DNA of 14,511 nt from the NCBI GenBank assembly GCA_003240855.1, contig QFNN01000076.1, positions 1 to 14,511 on the forward strand. Reading direction: 5' to 3'. The translations under genes were made by a program, and so were the position numbers. Position 1 is the stretch's first letter. The number at the start of each line of letters is the position of its first letter. Source of the stretch: Sphingomonas sanxanigenens. Lineage in GTDB: Bacteria; Pseudomonadota; Alphaproteobacteria; Sphingomonadales; Sphingomonadaceae. Below are positions 1-9,177 of the stretch, one piece after another. The notes below the pieces were generated by a model that worked only from the letters and a program-made list of their open reading frames with translations, ran no database searches and was not told the origin of the DNA.

Positions 1-948
1 ACCCGGCACGCCGATCTGCGAATGCGAATCGAAGGCGAGCGGATCGATGAGGCGCGGATCGATCCGCCGCCACACGCCGTCGATGCGTTTGAGCCCCTCG
101 ATCGTGCGGACGTAAAGCCGCTCCTCATGCACCGCGAGGTCGCTGCCCTCGACGAGCAGAAGGCCGAGATAACGCGCGAGATGCGCCTGTTCCGCATAGC
201 TGGGGTTGAAACGGCCGGGGGTGAGCAGCGCGATGCGCGGATCGGCGCGGTGGCAGACCGCCGCCAGCCCGGCGCGGAAATCGGCGAAGAAGCCGGCGAG
301 CCGCTCCACGTTCAATCGCGCCTGCAGCCCGCCCATCTCACGCGAGAGCGCCAGCCGGTTCTCAAGCGCATAGCCAGCGCCGGTGGGGGTTCGCGTATGA
401 TCGGCGAGCACGCGCCAGTCGCCGCCGGGACCGCGCGCCAGATCGGCGGCGTAGAACATCATGTGATAGCCGCCGGGCGGATCGAGTCCGACCATCGGGC
501 GGAGGAAATACTGGCTGCCGGTGAGCAGCGCGCCGGGGATATGGCCGCCGCCGATCATCCGCTGATCGCCGTATATGTCGGCAAGCAGCGCTTCCATAAG
601 CTCGGCGCGCTGGGCGATGCCCTCGGCCAGACCCTGCCATTCGGCGCCGTCGATCATCAACGGGATGGGCGACAGCGGCCAGGGCCGTTCCTCGCTGTCG
701 CCGGGCATGCGGAACCCCGTGCCGATCTCGTCGGCCTGGCGCTGGACGCGGTCGCGCGCAATTTCGAGGTCGCCATCGGCGAGCCGCGCCGTTTCCTCAA
801 GCATGACGTGCCAGGGCGAGCCGGGCAGCGCCGCGCCCGCGCACATCACGTCGCCGCCGGGCGCCGCCGCGCAATATTCAGCCAGCCACCGGGCGACGAG
901 CGCGCGCGGATCGTCGGCATGCGTCACCGGCAGTCTCGCCGTCGCCAT
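1..948 (-). CDS. Circularly permuted type 2 ATP-grasp protein (DUF404/DUF407 family), C-terminally truncated by the window
   Basis: This minus-strand frame stays open for 316 codons from an ATG at 948 to the window edge, so the 3' part is missing. An AAGGGGAA Shine-Dalgarno site lies about 6 bases before the ATG. Family hallmarks are ALLADIYG (residues 120-127), the segment around residues 161-198 ending TPTGAGYALENR, and the block at about 240-316 with LLTPGRFNPSYAEQAHLARY, VEGSDL and a terminal GVPG. Known family knowledge: these proteins resemble ATP-dependent carboxylate-amine ligases. They often occur, sometimes fused, with alpha-E (DUF403), transglutaminase-like and proteasome-like peptidase proteins, and are predicted to make peptide bonds. 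The substrate is unknown. Partners, if present, lie left of the window. The gene diverges from pdxH across 118 bp. Family call is firm; function is not. Confidence 0.88.
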   Translation of the reverse strand, partial: MATARLPVTHADDPRALVARWLAEYCAAAPGGDVMCAGAALPGSPWHVMLEETARLADGDLEIARDRVQRQADEIGTGFRMPGDSEERPWPLSPIPLMIDGAEWQGLAEGIAQRAELMEALLADIYGDQRMIGGGHIPGALLTGSQYFLRPMVGLDPPGGYHMMFYAADLARGPGGDWRVLADHTRTPTGAGYALENRLALSREMGGLQARLNVERLAGFFADFRAGLAAVCHRADPRIALLTPGRFNPSYAEQAHLARYLGLLLVEGSDLAVHEERLYVRTIEGLKRIDGVWRRIDPRLIDPLAFDSHSQIGVPG

Positions 949-1066
949 TGCTTCCCCTTCGGCCCCATCGACTCGGTTAAGACCATAAAGGCTTGTGCGG
1001 CGCAACAATCGCCATACGCAAGAGCGCAGGGATGACAGCGTTGCGCAGTCAGCCTAAATCGGCGGC

Positions 1067-1645
1067 ATGACCCAGACGCCCTTTGCTCTTTTTGACGAAT
1101 GGTATGCGCGCGCGCAGGCCGAGGAACCCAATGACCCCAACGCTATGGCGCTGGCGACCGCCGATGCGCGCGGCCGCCCTTCGGTGCGGACGGTCCTGCT
1201 GAAAGGCCATGGCCCCGAAGGCTTCATCTTCTACACCAACCAGCAAAGCCGCAAGGCCGACAATCTGCACGCCAATCCGCATGCGGCGCTGCTGTTTCAC
1301 TGGAAGTCGCTGCGCCGTCAGGTGCGGATCGAAGGAGCGGTGACGACGGTGTCGGATATCGTCGCCGACGCCTATTTCGCGACGCGCAGCCGCGATTCGC
1401 AGCTTGGCGCCTGGGCGTCGGAGCAGTCGCGCACCCTGCCGTCGCGCGACATATTCGAGGCGCGCTACGACGAGGTGCGCGCGCGATTCGAGGGCGGCCC
1501 GGTGCCGCGCCCGCCGCACTGGTCGGGCTATCTCGTCTCGCCCGAACGCATCGAGTTCTGGGAGGACCGCGCCCACCGCCTCCACCACCGCCGCCTGTTC
1601 CTGCGCGAAGGGGACGGCTGGAGCGAGAGCCTGCTCTATCCATGA
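1067..1645 (+). CDS. pdxH: Pyridoxamine 5'-phosphate oxidase
   Basis: FMN-dependent cytoplasmic enzyme that oxidises pyridoxamine or pyridoxine 5'-phosphate to pyridoxal 5'-phosphate, the last step of PLP synthesis and salvage. The 192 residues span nearly the usual family length. Visible signatures are RPSVRTVLLKG (37-47) and QSRKADNLHANPHAALLFHW (60-79) for FMN/phosphate binding, SRDSQLGAWASEQS (108-121), and RPPHWSGYLVSPERIEFW (148-165) followed by HRLHHR (170-175). Arg171 and His173 match the substrate-contacting Arg/His pair of E. coli PdxH. The C-terminus is LLYP, not the E. coli RLAP. The RBS is weak (GGCGG just before ATG). It is the first gene of an operon: its TGA overlaps the ATG of the next gene in ATGA. 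Recognition is firm. Confidence 0.96.
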   Translation: MTQTPFALFDEWYARAQAEEPNDPNAMALATADARGRPSVRTVLLKGHGPEGFIFYTNQQSRKADNLHANPHAALLFHWKSLRRQVRIEGAVTTVSDIVADAYFATRSRDSQLGAWASEQSRTLPSRDIFEARYDEVRARFEGGPVPRPPHWSGYLVSPERIEFWEDRAHRLHHRRLFLREGDGWSESLLYP

Positions 1646-2571
1646 GCGGCCATGCCGCACATGGCGATCTGACGCGGCGGGCGGCGACGGCGAGCGTCGC
1701 CACGGCGGTTTTCCTGCTGCTGTTGAAAGCCTATGCGGCGTGGGCGAGCGGATCGATGGCGATGCTGGCGTCGCTGGCCGACACCGGGCTGGACCTGCTC
1801 GCGTCGCTCACCACGCTCTACGCCGTGCGGGTGGCCGCGCAGCCCGCGGACAGCGACCACCGTTTCGGCCACGGCAAGGCCGAAGCACTGGCGGCGCTTT
1901 TCCAGGTCGCGCTCATCACCGCATCGGCCATGGGAATCATCGTGAGCGCGACGCAGCGGCTGAGCAGGCCGCCGATGCCCGTCGAGGCCGAGGCGGGGAT
2001 CCTGGTTTCGGTGCTGGCGATCATCGCGACCCTTCTGCTGACCCGATACCAGAAGCATGTGATCGCGCGGACCGGATCAGTCGCGATCGGAGCCGACCAC
2101 CTCCATTATCAGTCCGACCTTATGCTCAACGGATCGGTGATCCTGGCGCTGGTGCTCGACCGCTATCTGAAGCTGCCGGGGGCCGATGCGCTGTTCGGCA
2201 TCGGCATCGCGCTGTGGCTGGTGCGCGGGGCCTGGCGATCGGCAAGCCACGCGATCGACCAACTGATGGACCGGGAATGGCCCGAGGAGAAGCGCCAGAC
2301 GGTCATCGACATCGCCAATTCCAGCCCGGTGCTCAACCGCATCCACGATCTGCGCACGCGCAGTTCGGGCATGCACGACTTCATCCAGTTCCACGCCTGG
2401 GTGAATCCGGCGATGACCGTGGCCGAGGCGCATGAGGCCGTCGAGGCGATAGAGGAAAAGCTGCACGCCGCCTTTCCGGGGGCCGAAGTGCTGATCCATG
2501 TCGACCCCGAAGGCCAGATCGATAACGCGGGAAACGCGATGGAAGCGCTGAGGGAGACGCCGGAAAAATGA
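1642..2571 (+). CDS. Cation diffusion facilitator (FieF-like Zn/Fe/Cd efflux transporter)
   Basis: Inner-membrane metal/proton antiporter of the CDF family, expected to move divalent cations such as Zn2+, Fe2+ or Cd2+ out of the cytoplasm. The 309 residues match the family length. The transport site has the expected four ligands in the D-x3-D / H-x3-D arrangement: Asp47 and Asp51 in SLADTGLDLL, and His155 and Asp159 in LHYQSD. The loop QPADSDHRFGHGKAEALAAL (67-86) is the family signature after the second membrane helix. Six hydrophobic segments fill residues 1-220, followed by a cytoplasmic domain of about 90 residues with HDFIQFHAW and a final HVDPEG. The start overlaps the pdxH stop by 4 bp and the end overlaps the next gene by 4 bp, so translational coupling is likely. 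Metal specificity cannot be read from sequence alone. Confidence 0.94.
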   Translation: MSGHAAHGDLTRRAATASVATAVFLLLLKAYAAWASGSMAMLASLADTGLDLLASLTTLYAVRVAAQPADSDHRFGHGKAEALAALFQVALITASAMGIIVSATQRLSRPPMPVEAEAGILVSVLAIIATLLLTRYQKHVIARTGSVAIGADHLHYQSDLMLNGSVILALVLDRYLKLPGADALFGIGIALWLVRGAWRSASHAIDQLMDREWPEEKRQTVIDIANSSPVLNRIHDLRTRSSGMHDFIQFHAWVNPAMTVAEAHEAVEAIEEKLHAAFPGAEVLIHVDPEGQIDNAGNAMEALRETPEK

Positions 2572-3353
2572 TGAAACTGCCGATCACCCAGGTCGACGCC
2601 TTCGCCGACCGTCCCTTCACCGGCAACCCGGCCGCCATCATGCCGCTCGAGGCATGGCTGGACGACGCGGCGCTGCAGGCGATCGCGCTGGAGAACAACC
2701 TGTCCGAAACCGCCTTCACGATCCCGGCCGAGGGCGACGCCGATTACGAGCTGCGCTGGTTCACCCCCGCGACCGAAGTGGCGATGTGCGGCCATGCGAC
2801 CTTCGCGGCCGGCCATGTGCTGATCGGCGACCGGGCGGAAATCCGGTTCCGCACGCGCAAGGCGGGGATATTGACGGTGGCGCGGGACGGCGCGGGCTAT
2901 CGCATGTCGCTGCCCGCCTGGCGGCCCGAACCGCGCGCGCTGCCGCAGGTGCTGGCGGCGCTGGGCGTCGAAGGCGAGACGCACTGGCACCCCCAGCGTT
3001 ATGCGCTGGTGCGGCTCGACAACGCCGATGCGGTACGCGCCGTCACCCCCGATTTCCGCGCGCTCGCCGCCGAGGGCGACCTGCTGACCATCGTCACCGC
3101 GCCGGGCGACGAGACCGACATCATCAGCCGCGCCTTCGCACCCGGCGGAGGGATCGACGAGGACCCGGTGACCGGATCGGCGCACGCCGTGCTGACGCCC
3201 TGGTGGGCCGAGCGCCTGGGGCGCAACCGTTTCACCGCCTATCAGGCCAGCGCGCGCGGCGGGCATCTGGACTGCACGCTGGACGGCGACCGCGTGATAT
3301 TGGGCGGCCGCTGCGCGACGGTGCTGGAAGGAAATTTCCTGCTGGCGAAGTAG
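2568..3353 (+). CDS. PhzF-family isomerase/epimerase-like protein
   Basis: Member of the PhzF (phenazine biosynthesis-like) fold, related to diaminopimelate epimerase and built of two similar halves. PhzF itself isomerises trans-2,3-dihydro-3-hydroxyanthranilate, but most homologues have no known substrate and no phenazine genes are nearby. The 261 residues carry QVDAFADRPFTGNPAAI (8-24), the catalytic Glu47 in NNLSETAFT (equivalent to Glu45 of PhzF), WFTPATEVAMCGHATFAAGH (64-83) and GIDEDPVTGSAHAV (195-208). The ATG overlaps the preceding transporter stop (ATGATGA); a second in-frame ATG directly follows, so the start is uncertain by one codon. It is the last gene of the pdxH operon. No intrinsic terminator is evident, and the sequence turns AT-rich shortly after the stop. 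Substrate unknown. Confidence 0.93.
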   Translation: MMKLPITQVDAFADRPFTGNPAAIMPLEAWLDDAALQAIALENNLSETAFTIPAEGDADYELRWFTPATEVAMCGHATFAAGHVLIGDRAEIRFRTRKAGILTVARDGAGYRMSLPAWRPEPRALPQVLAALGVEGETHWHPQRYALVRLDNADAVRAVTPDFRALAAEGDLLTIVTAPGDETDIISRAFAPGGGIDEDPVTGSAHAVLTPWWAERLGRNRFTAYQASARGGHLDCTLDGDRVILGGRCATVLEGNFLLAK

Positions 3354-3420
3354 TCGTCATTGCCCAGGGGCGACCAATGACAATTCAACTTCCAAATCAA
3401 AGACTCGAAACGTCGGAACT

Positions 3421-3630
3421 TGTCATTTGTTTGTTGATTTCAAAATGGACAATCCAATGATCCATACAGATCATAAGGATGTGAAAATTAACGATACAGA
3501 TCTATGATTATCATCATCCGATTGATGTTCATATCATCATTATGATTTTAAAATATCCAATATATATTCGTAATAATGTATTTTAGTAGAAATATTTGAT
3601 AAAAATACCCAAACAGACAATTATGCCACT
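3421..3630. other. AT-rich island in the gap between the phzF-like gene and acnA
   Basis: The 632-bp gap at 3354-3985 is unlike the rest of the window. By hand count, 56 of 210 bases here are G or C (27 percent), while flanking genes are clearly GC-rich. The 9-mer ATACAGATC occurs at 3464 and again at 3494, exactly 30 bp apart, and ATCATCAT-like runs recur at about 3508-3545. No long ORF with coding character covers it on either strand. It could be a remnant of acquired DNA, a target of AT-binding silencing proteins, or a promoter region. No terminal repeats of an insertion sequence are apparent. Confidence 0.7.
3596..3624 (+). promoter_or_regulatory. Predicted sigma70-like promoter in the AT-rich island
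   Basis: TTGATA at 3596-3601 matches five of six -35 consensus bases. A 17-bp spacer separates it from AATTAT at 3619-3624, which matches four of six -10 bases including the important second A and last T. Transcription would start near 3631, ahead of the possible small ORF at 3670 and acnA. AT-rich DNA produces such matches by chance, so confidence is limited. Confidence 0.4.
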
Positions 3631-3669
3631 TTCTGGAGTATTGCGCGACCTCTCGGAGGCATTTTTGAT

Positions 3670-3795
3670 ATGAGCGTCAGCGAAACCAGAGATGCCATAA
3701 AGATATTGATAGGAAATGTGGAGGGACGGGCGGAGACGATGCCGATTACTGTGCAGATTTTGTTTTTGGAGAGACGAATTTTCCGGGCGACCTAG
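3670..3795 (+). CDS. Possible 41-residue small protein, unrecognised
   Basis: An ATG at 3670 opens 41 codons ending in TAG at 3793-3795. A perfect GGAGG lies at 3655-3659, 10 bases ahead, and a promoter-like sequence lies at 3596-3624. That combination is better than chance would usually give. The product begins MSVSETRDAIKILIGNVEG, is mixed in charge, and has a hydrophobic stretch near residues 26-33 (PITVQILF) followed by a basic LERR segment. It has no signal peptide and no motif I recognise. Codon use differs from the GC-rich neighbours (AGA, ATA, TTG, TTT are frequent), which fits either recently acquired DNA or a non-coding stretch. It could instead be part of an RNA leader. Treat as hypothetical. 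Confidence 0.25.
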   Translation: MSVSETRDAIKILIGNVEGRAETMPITVQILFLERRIFRAT

Positions 3796-3887
3796 ACTAG
3801 AATTGCACCATGTCGGCAATTCCCCCAAGGTCCGGCAAACGCGGCAAAGGGTTGAGCGAAGGGCATGCGCGGTTGCAAATCCGCTAA

Positions 3888-3900
3888 TCGCAAATTGCGA
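3888..3900. promoter_or_regulatory. Short palindrome in the acnA upstream region
   Basis: TCGCAA-A-TTGCGA is a perfect 6-bp inverted repeat around one central base, 86 bp before the acnA ATG. A related TTGCAAAT lies at 3873-3880. The position suits a dimeric regulator, but I cannot name one. A palindrome of this size can occur by chance. Confidence 0.25.
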
Positions 3901-3985
3901 GAACACACGGACTGCGCCCTTTCCCCACCCGTAAACCCTTGCTATGCGCGCCGCACAATCGTTCGCGCAGCAAAAGGATTTGCCA

Positions 3986-6643
<2,658 letters not shown>

Positions 6644-6670
6644 CCAGGGCGCGCGGGATCGCGAATGAGA

Positions 6671-6702
6671 AAGGCCTCGCACTGCGGTGCGGGGCCTTTT
6701 TT
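6671..6702 (+). terminator. Rho-independent terminator of acnA
   Basis: Arms AAGGCCTCGCAC (6671-6682) and GTGCGGGGCCTT (6687-6698) form a 12-bp stem with one T-G wobble and the tetraloop TGCG. A run of six T (6697-6702) follows. It begins 27 bases after the acnA stop. This is a textbook intrinsic terminator. Confidence 0.93.
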
Positions 6703-6717
6703 CTGGGGTCTCTTTGG

Positions 6718-6739
6718 AAATGCGCTGAAGGCGCATTTT
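6718..6739 (+). terminator. Possible second, weaker terminator
   Basis: AAATGCGC (6718-6725) pairs with GCGCATTT (6731-6738) across the loop TGAAG, with one further T after the stem. It follows the acnA terminator closely and could back it up. The stem starts with A-T pairs and the T run is short, so it is weaker. Being symmetrical, it might also serve the ygfZ-like gene reading from the other side. Confidence 0.4.
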
Positions 6740-6740
6740 G

Positions 6741-6842
6741 CGGCGCCGGGCCGCTCCCCCACACCCGGCCTCCCATCCAGGATATACTCGGTGGCCAGGA
6801 TATACTCGGTGGGAGGCCGGGTGGGGGAGCGGGCCGGCGCCG
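6741..6842. repeat. Long GC-rich hairpin (REP/BIME-like palindromic element)
   Basis: The left arm 6741-6775 and right arm 6810-6842 are reverse complements over 33 paired positions with one mismatch (G at 6750) and a 2-base AC bulge. The loop is 34 bases. The arms include GGCGCCGG, GCTCCCCC and CCCGGCCTCCCA. It lies between the 3' ends of the convergent acnA and ygfZ-like genes, the usual place for REP-type elements. It has no open frame with a plausible start and no transposase. Whether it is repeated elsewhere in the genome cannot be seen here. Confidence 0.85.
6777..6812. repeat. Tandem duplication of an 18-bp sequence in the hairpin loop
   Basis: CCAGGATATACTCGGTGG occurs at 6777-6794 and identically at 6795-6812 with no spacer. 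The second copy runs three bases into the right arm of the hairpin. The AT-rich core GGATATACTC contrasts with the surrounding GC-rich arms. The duplication could come from replication slippage at the hairpin or be part of the element's normal design. Confidence 0.93.
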
Positions 6843-6862
6843 TTCTCAAGCCAAGCGGGTGT

Positions 6863-7579
6863 TCAGGCCTCGACCAGCGCCTCGCGCATCCACGCCGGGA
6901 GCGCTTCTCCGGCGAGCGACTCGATGCGGCGGTGAACGACGCTGAGGCCGGGCGCGTCATAGGCGATGCGCGCATCCTCCTGCGGTGTGGGGAGGACGGC
7001 GAGGCGGCGATTGACCTTCTGCCGGTGGTGCATCCGCGCGGTATTTTCCTGCCCGACGAAGCAGCCCTTGGTAAAGCTCACGCCGTTCAGCTCGCGCGCA
7101 TTGCATTCGAGCCAGAGCGTATCGCCGTCGCCCAGTTCCGCCACGCCTTCGGTCACGCCCAGCCGCAGGCGGTGCGCGAGCCAGCCTTCGGCCGCATCGT
7201 CCGGTGCGGCGATCCAGCGGCGGCCGAGCGCGGGCAGGCGCGGATCGGCGACGCCTTCGTCGCCCTCCGCCGTCCAGTGGACCGCGAGCGCGGGATCGGG
7301 CGCGATCGTGATCGCGCGGCGCAGGCGGTAGATGGCAAGCCGCTTCGCCAGCGCGTCGGCGCGCGCCGCCTCGCAATCGACGAGGATGTCGTCGCCATCC
7401 GCCCAGAGGATGAAATCGAACAGCGCCTTGCCCTGCGGGGTGAGCAGCGCGCTCCATTGCGGCGCACCGGGCGCGACCGCGCGCATATCCTGCGTGACAA
7501 GGCCCTGGAGGAAGCCGCGCACATCGTCGCCCGAGAGGCGAAGGATGGCGCGATCGGCAAGAGTGGTTCCGCTGCTCAT
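6863..7579 (-). CDS. ygfZ: YgfZ/GcvT-domain folate-binding protein (Fe-S cluster maintenance)
   Basis: COG0354-type protein related to the glycine-cleavage T-protein and to mitochondrial Iba57. Family members bind folate and help assemble or repair certain [4Fe-4S] enzymes. The 238 residues are somewhat shorter than E. coli YgfZ (about 326), as is common for alphaproteobacterial forms. The diagnostic motif K-G-C-[FY]-x-G-Q-E appears as KGCFVGQE (171-178), with the functional Cys173. The N-terminal part has LSGDDVRGFLQGLVTQD (15-31) and LLTPQGKALFDF (45-56), both typical. The ATG at 7579 has no strong Shine-Dalgarno site. It diverges from the dihydroorotase-like gene across 51 bp and converges on acnA, itself a [4Fe-4S] enzyme, though that adjacency may be accidental. 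Confidence 0.92.
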   Translation of the reverse strand: MSSGTTLADRAILRLSGDDVRGFLQGLVTQDMRAVAPGAPQWSALLTPQGKALFDFILWADGDDILVDCEAARADALAKRLAIYRLRRAITIAPDPALAVHWTAEGDEGVADPRLPALGRRWIAAPDDAAEGWLAHRLRLGVTEGVAELGDGDTLWLECNARELNGVSFTKGCFVGQENTARMHHRQKVNRRLAVLPTPQEDARIAYDAPGLSVVHRRIESLAGEALPAWMREALVEA

Positions 7580-7630
7580 CGCTTGAAGCTAGGGAGTGAT
7601 GCGACGGATTGTAAGCGGAAGGATCGCCCG

Positions 7631-8953
7631 ATGCCCAGTTATGACCTGCTGCTCAAAGGCGGCACCGTGCACACGCCGGGCGGGCCGGTGGACGCCAATG
7701 TCGGGGTGCGCGACGGCAGGATCGTCGAGATCGGGGCGAGCGGCGACGCGGGCGAGATCATCGACTGTGCCGGACTCGACATCATGCCGGGGGTGATCGA
7801 CACACAGGTCCATTTCCGCGAGCCGGGGCTGGAGCATAAGGAGGATCTGGAATCGGGCAGCCGCGCCGCAGTGCTCGGCGGCGTCACCGCCGTGTTCGAG
7901 ATGCCCAACACCAAGCCCAACACCGACAGCGCCGAGGCGCTGGCCGACAAGCTGCGCCGCGCGCATCACCGCATGTGGTGCGACCACGCCTTCTATGTCG
8001 GCGCGACTGCGGCGAACGCCGATCATCTGGGCGAACTGGAGCGGCTGCCGGGGGCGGCGGGGATCAAGGTGTTCATGGGCGCCTCGACCGGCGACCTGCT
8101 CGTCTCCGAGGATGGCGACCTTGCGCGCGTGCTGGCGCACGGCAAGCGCCGCGTCGCGATCCACGCCGAGGACGAGGCGCGGATGAACGAGCGCGCGGGT
8201 CTGCGCGTCGAGGGCGATCCTTCCTCGCACCCGGTATGGCGCGACGACGAGAGCGCGATGCTCGCGACGCAGCGCATCATCCGCCTCGCGCGCGAGGCCC
8301 GGCGGCGCATCCACATCCTCCACGTCACCACGCCCGCCGAGCTCGATTATATCGGGCGGCACAAGGACATCGCCTCGTGCGAGGTCACGCCCCAGCATCT
8401 GACGCTGGCGGGCGAGGAAGCCTATCCGCGCATCGGCAGCCATGCCCAGATGAACCCGCCGATCCGTTCGGCCGCGCACCGCGACGGGCTGTGGCGCTGG
8501 CTCAATCAGGGCGTGCCCGACGTAATCGGATCGGATCACGCGCCGCATACGATCGAGGAAAAGGCCAGGCCCTACCCGGCCAGCCCGAGCGGGATGCCGG
8601 GGGTGCAGACCTTGCTCCCCCTCCTCCTCGATCATGTCGCCAACGGGCGGCTGAGCTTCCAGCGGCTGATCGACCTGACGAGCGCGGGCGCGCAGCGCGT
8701 GTTCGGCCTTGTCGCCAAGGGGCGGATCGCGGTCGGCTACGATGCCGACTTCACCATCGTCGACCGCAAGGCGCGCTGGACGATCGAGGAAAGCTGGCTC
8801 GCCTCGCGCGCGGGCTGGTCTCCCTTCACCGGCATGACGCTGACCGGCCGGCCGATCGGCACCATCGTGCGCGGCCACCGCGTGATGTGGGAAGCGACGC
8901 TGGCCGATCAGGCGATCGGCGAGCCGGTGAAGTTTGAATCGACAAGCTTCTGA
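7631..8953 (+). CDS. pyrC: Dihydroorotase-family amidohydrolase with a Q-x-H variant metal site
   Basis: Amidohydrolase of the dihydroorotase/allantoinase/dihydropyrimidinase group, probably closing carbamoyl-aspartate to dihydroorotate in pyrimidine synthesis. The 440 residues match the long class I form. Metal-site residues in order are Asp57-Thr-Gln59-Val-His61 in GVIDTQVHFREPG, Lys146 in IKVFMG (candidate carboxylated lysine), His178 in VAIHAEDE, His231 in ILHVTT and Asp302 in IGSDHAPHT. The usual first His of the H-x-H pair is Gln59. From memory, the QVHFREPG form is typical of a subgroup found in alphaproteobacteria. The ATG at 7631 follows GGAAGGA by about 7 bases; the frame is open far upstream, but that part lies antisense to the ygfZ-like gene. 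The exact substrate (dihydroorotate versus another cyclic amide) is less certain than the family. Confidence 0.85.
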   Translation: MPSYDLLLKGGTVHTPGGPVDANVGVRDGRIVEIGASGDAGEIIDCAGLDIMPGVIDTQVHFREPGLEHKEDLESGSRAAVLGGVTAVFEMPNTKPNTDSAEALADKLRRAHHRMWCDHAFYVGATAANADHLGELERLPGAAGIKVFMGASTGDLLVSEDGDLARVLAHGKRRVAIHAEDEARMNERAGLRVEGDPSSHPVWRDDESAMLATQRIIRLAREARRRIHILHVTTPAELDYIGRHKDIASCEVTPQHLTLAGEEAYPRIGSHAQMNPPIRSAAHRDGLWRWLNQGVPDVIGSDHAPHTIEEKARPYPASPSGMPGVQTLLPLLLDHVANGRLSFQRLIDLTSAGAQRVFGLVAKGRIAVGYDADFTIVDRKARWTIEESWLASRAGWSPFTGMTLTGRPIGTIVRGHRVMWEATLADQAIGEPVKFESTSF

Positions 8954-9020
8954 TCCGGGTGCGCCGCCAGGCGCCTTGGGGCTGGCGGAGCCGCAACGGC
9001 TCTGCTAAGCGCCCGCCCAC

Positions 9021-9097
<77 letters not shown>

Positions 9098-9177
9098 CCT
9101 TTCATTTTTACCGCCTCCGGCGCCCGGGCGCGCCGGGCCTTTCGCGCGCCGCAGCGACGGCGCGGGGGAGGCCCTGG

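Noticed and set aside
22..1035. 337-codon plus-strand frame over the ATP-grasp gene
   Set aside because: It is antisense to the ATP-grasp gene, whose minus-strand frame has clear family motifs. The plus-strand product is Arg/Ala/His-rich with no motif.
1000..1046. Inverted repeat GCGCAAC / GTTGCGC in the gap before pdxH
   Set aside because: Seven bases with a 33-base spacer is too weak in GC-rich DNA to claim as a site.
6777..6812. Tandem 18-mers considered as a CRISPR or integron array
   Set aside because: Only two copies, with no spacer between them and no cas or integrase gene nearby.
6665..7630. Upstream extension of the dihydroorotase-like frame giving 762 codons, suggesting a fusion
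   Set aside because: The extra 322 codons lie across the terminator, hairpin and antisense to the ygfZ-like gene. The start at 7631 has a good ribosome site and the normal N-terminus.
8961..9002. Small stem-loops between the dihydroorotase-like gene and the tRNA, including GAGCCG-CAA-CGGCTC
   Set aside because: No T run follows, and short GC stems are frequent by chance here. Not called a terminator.
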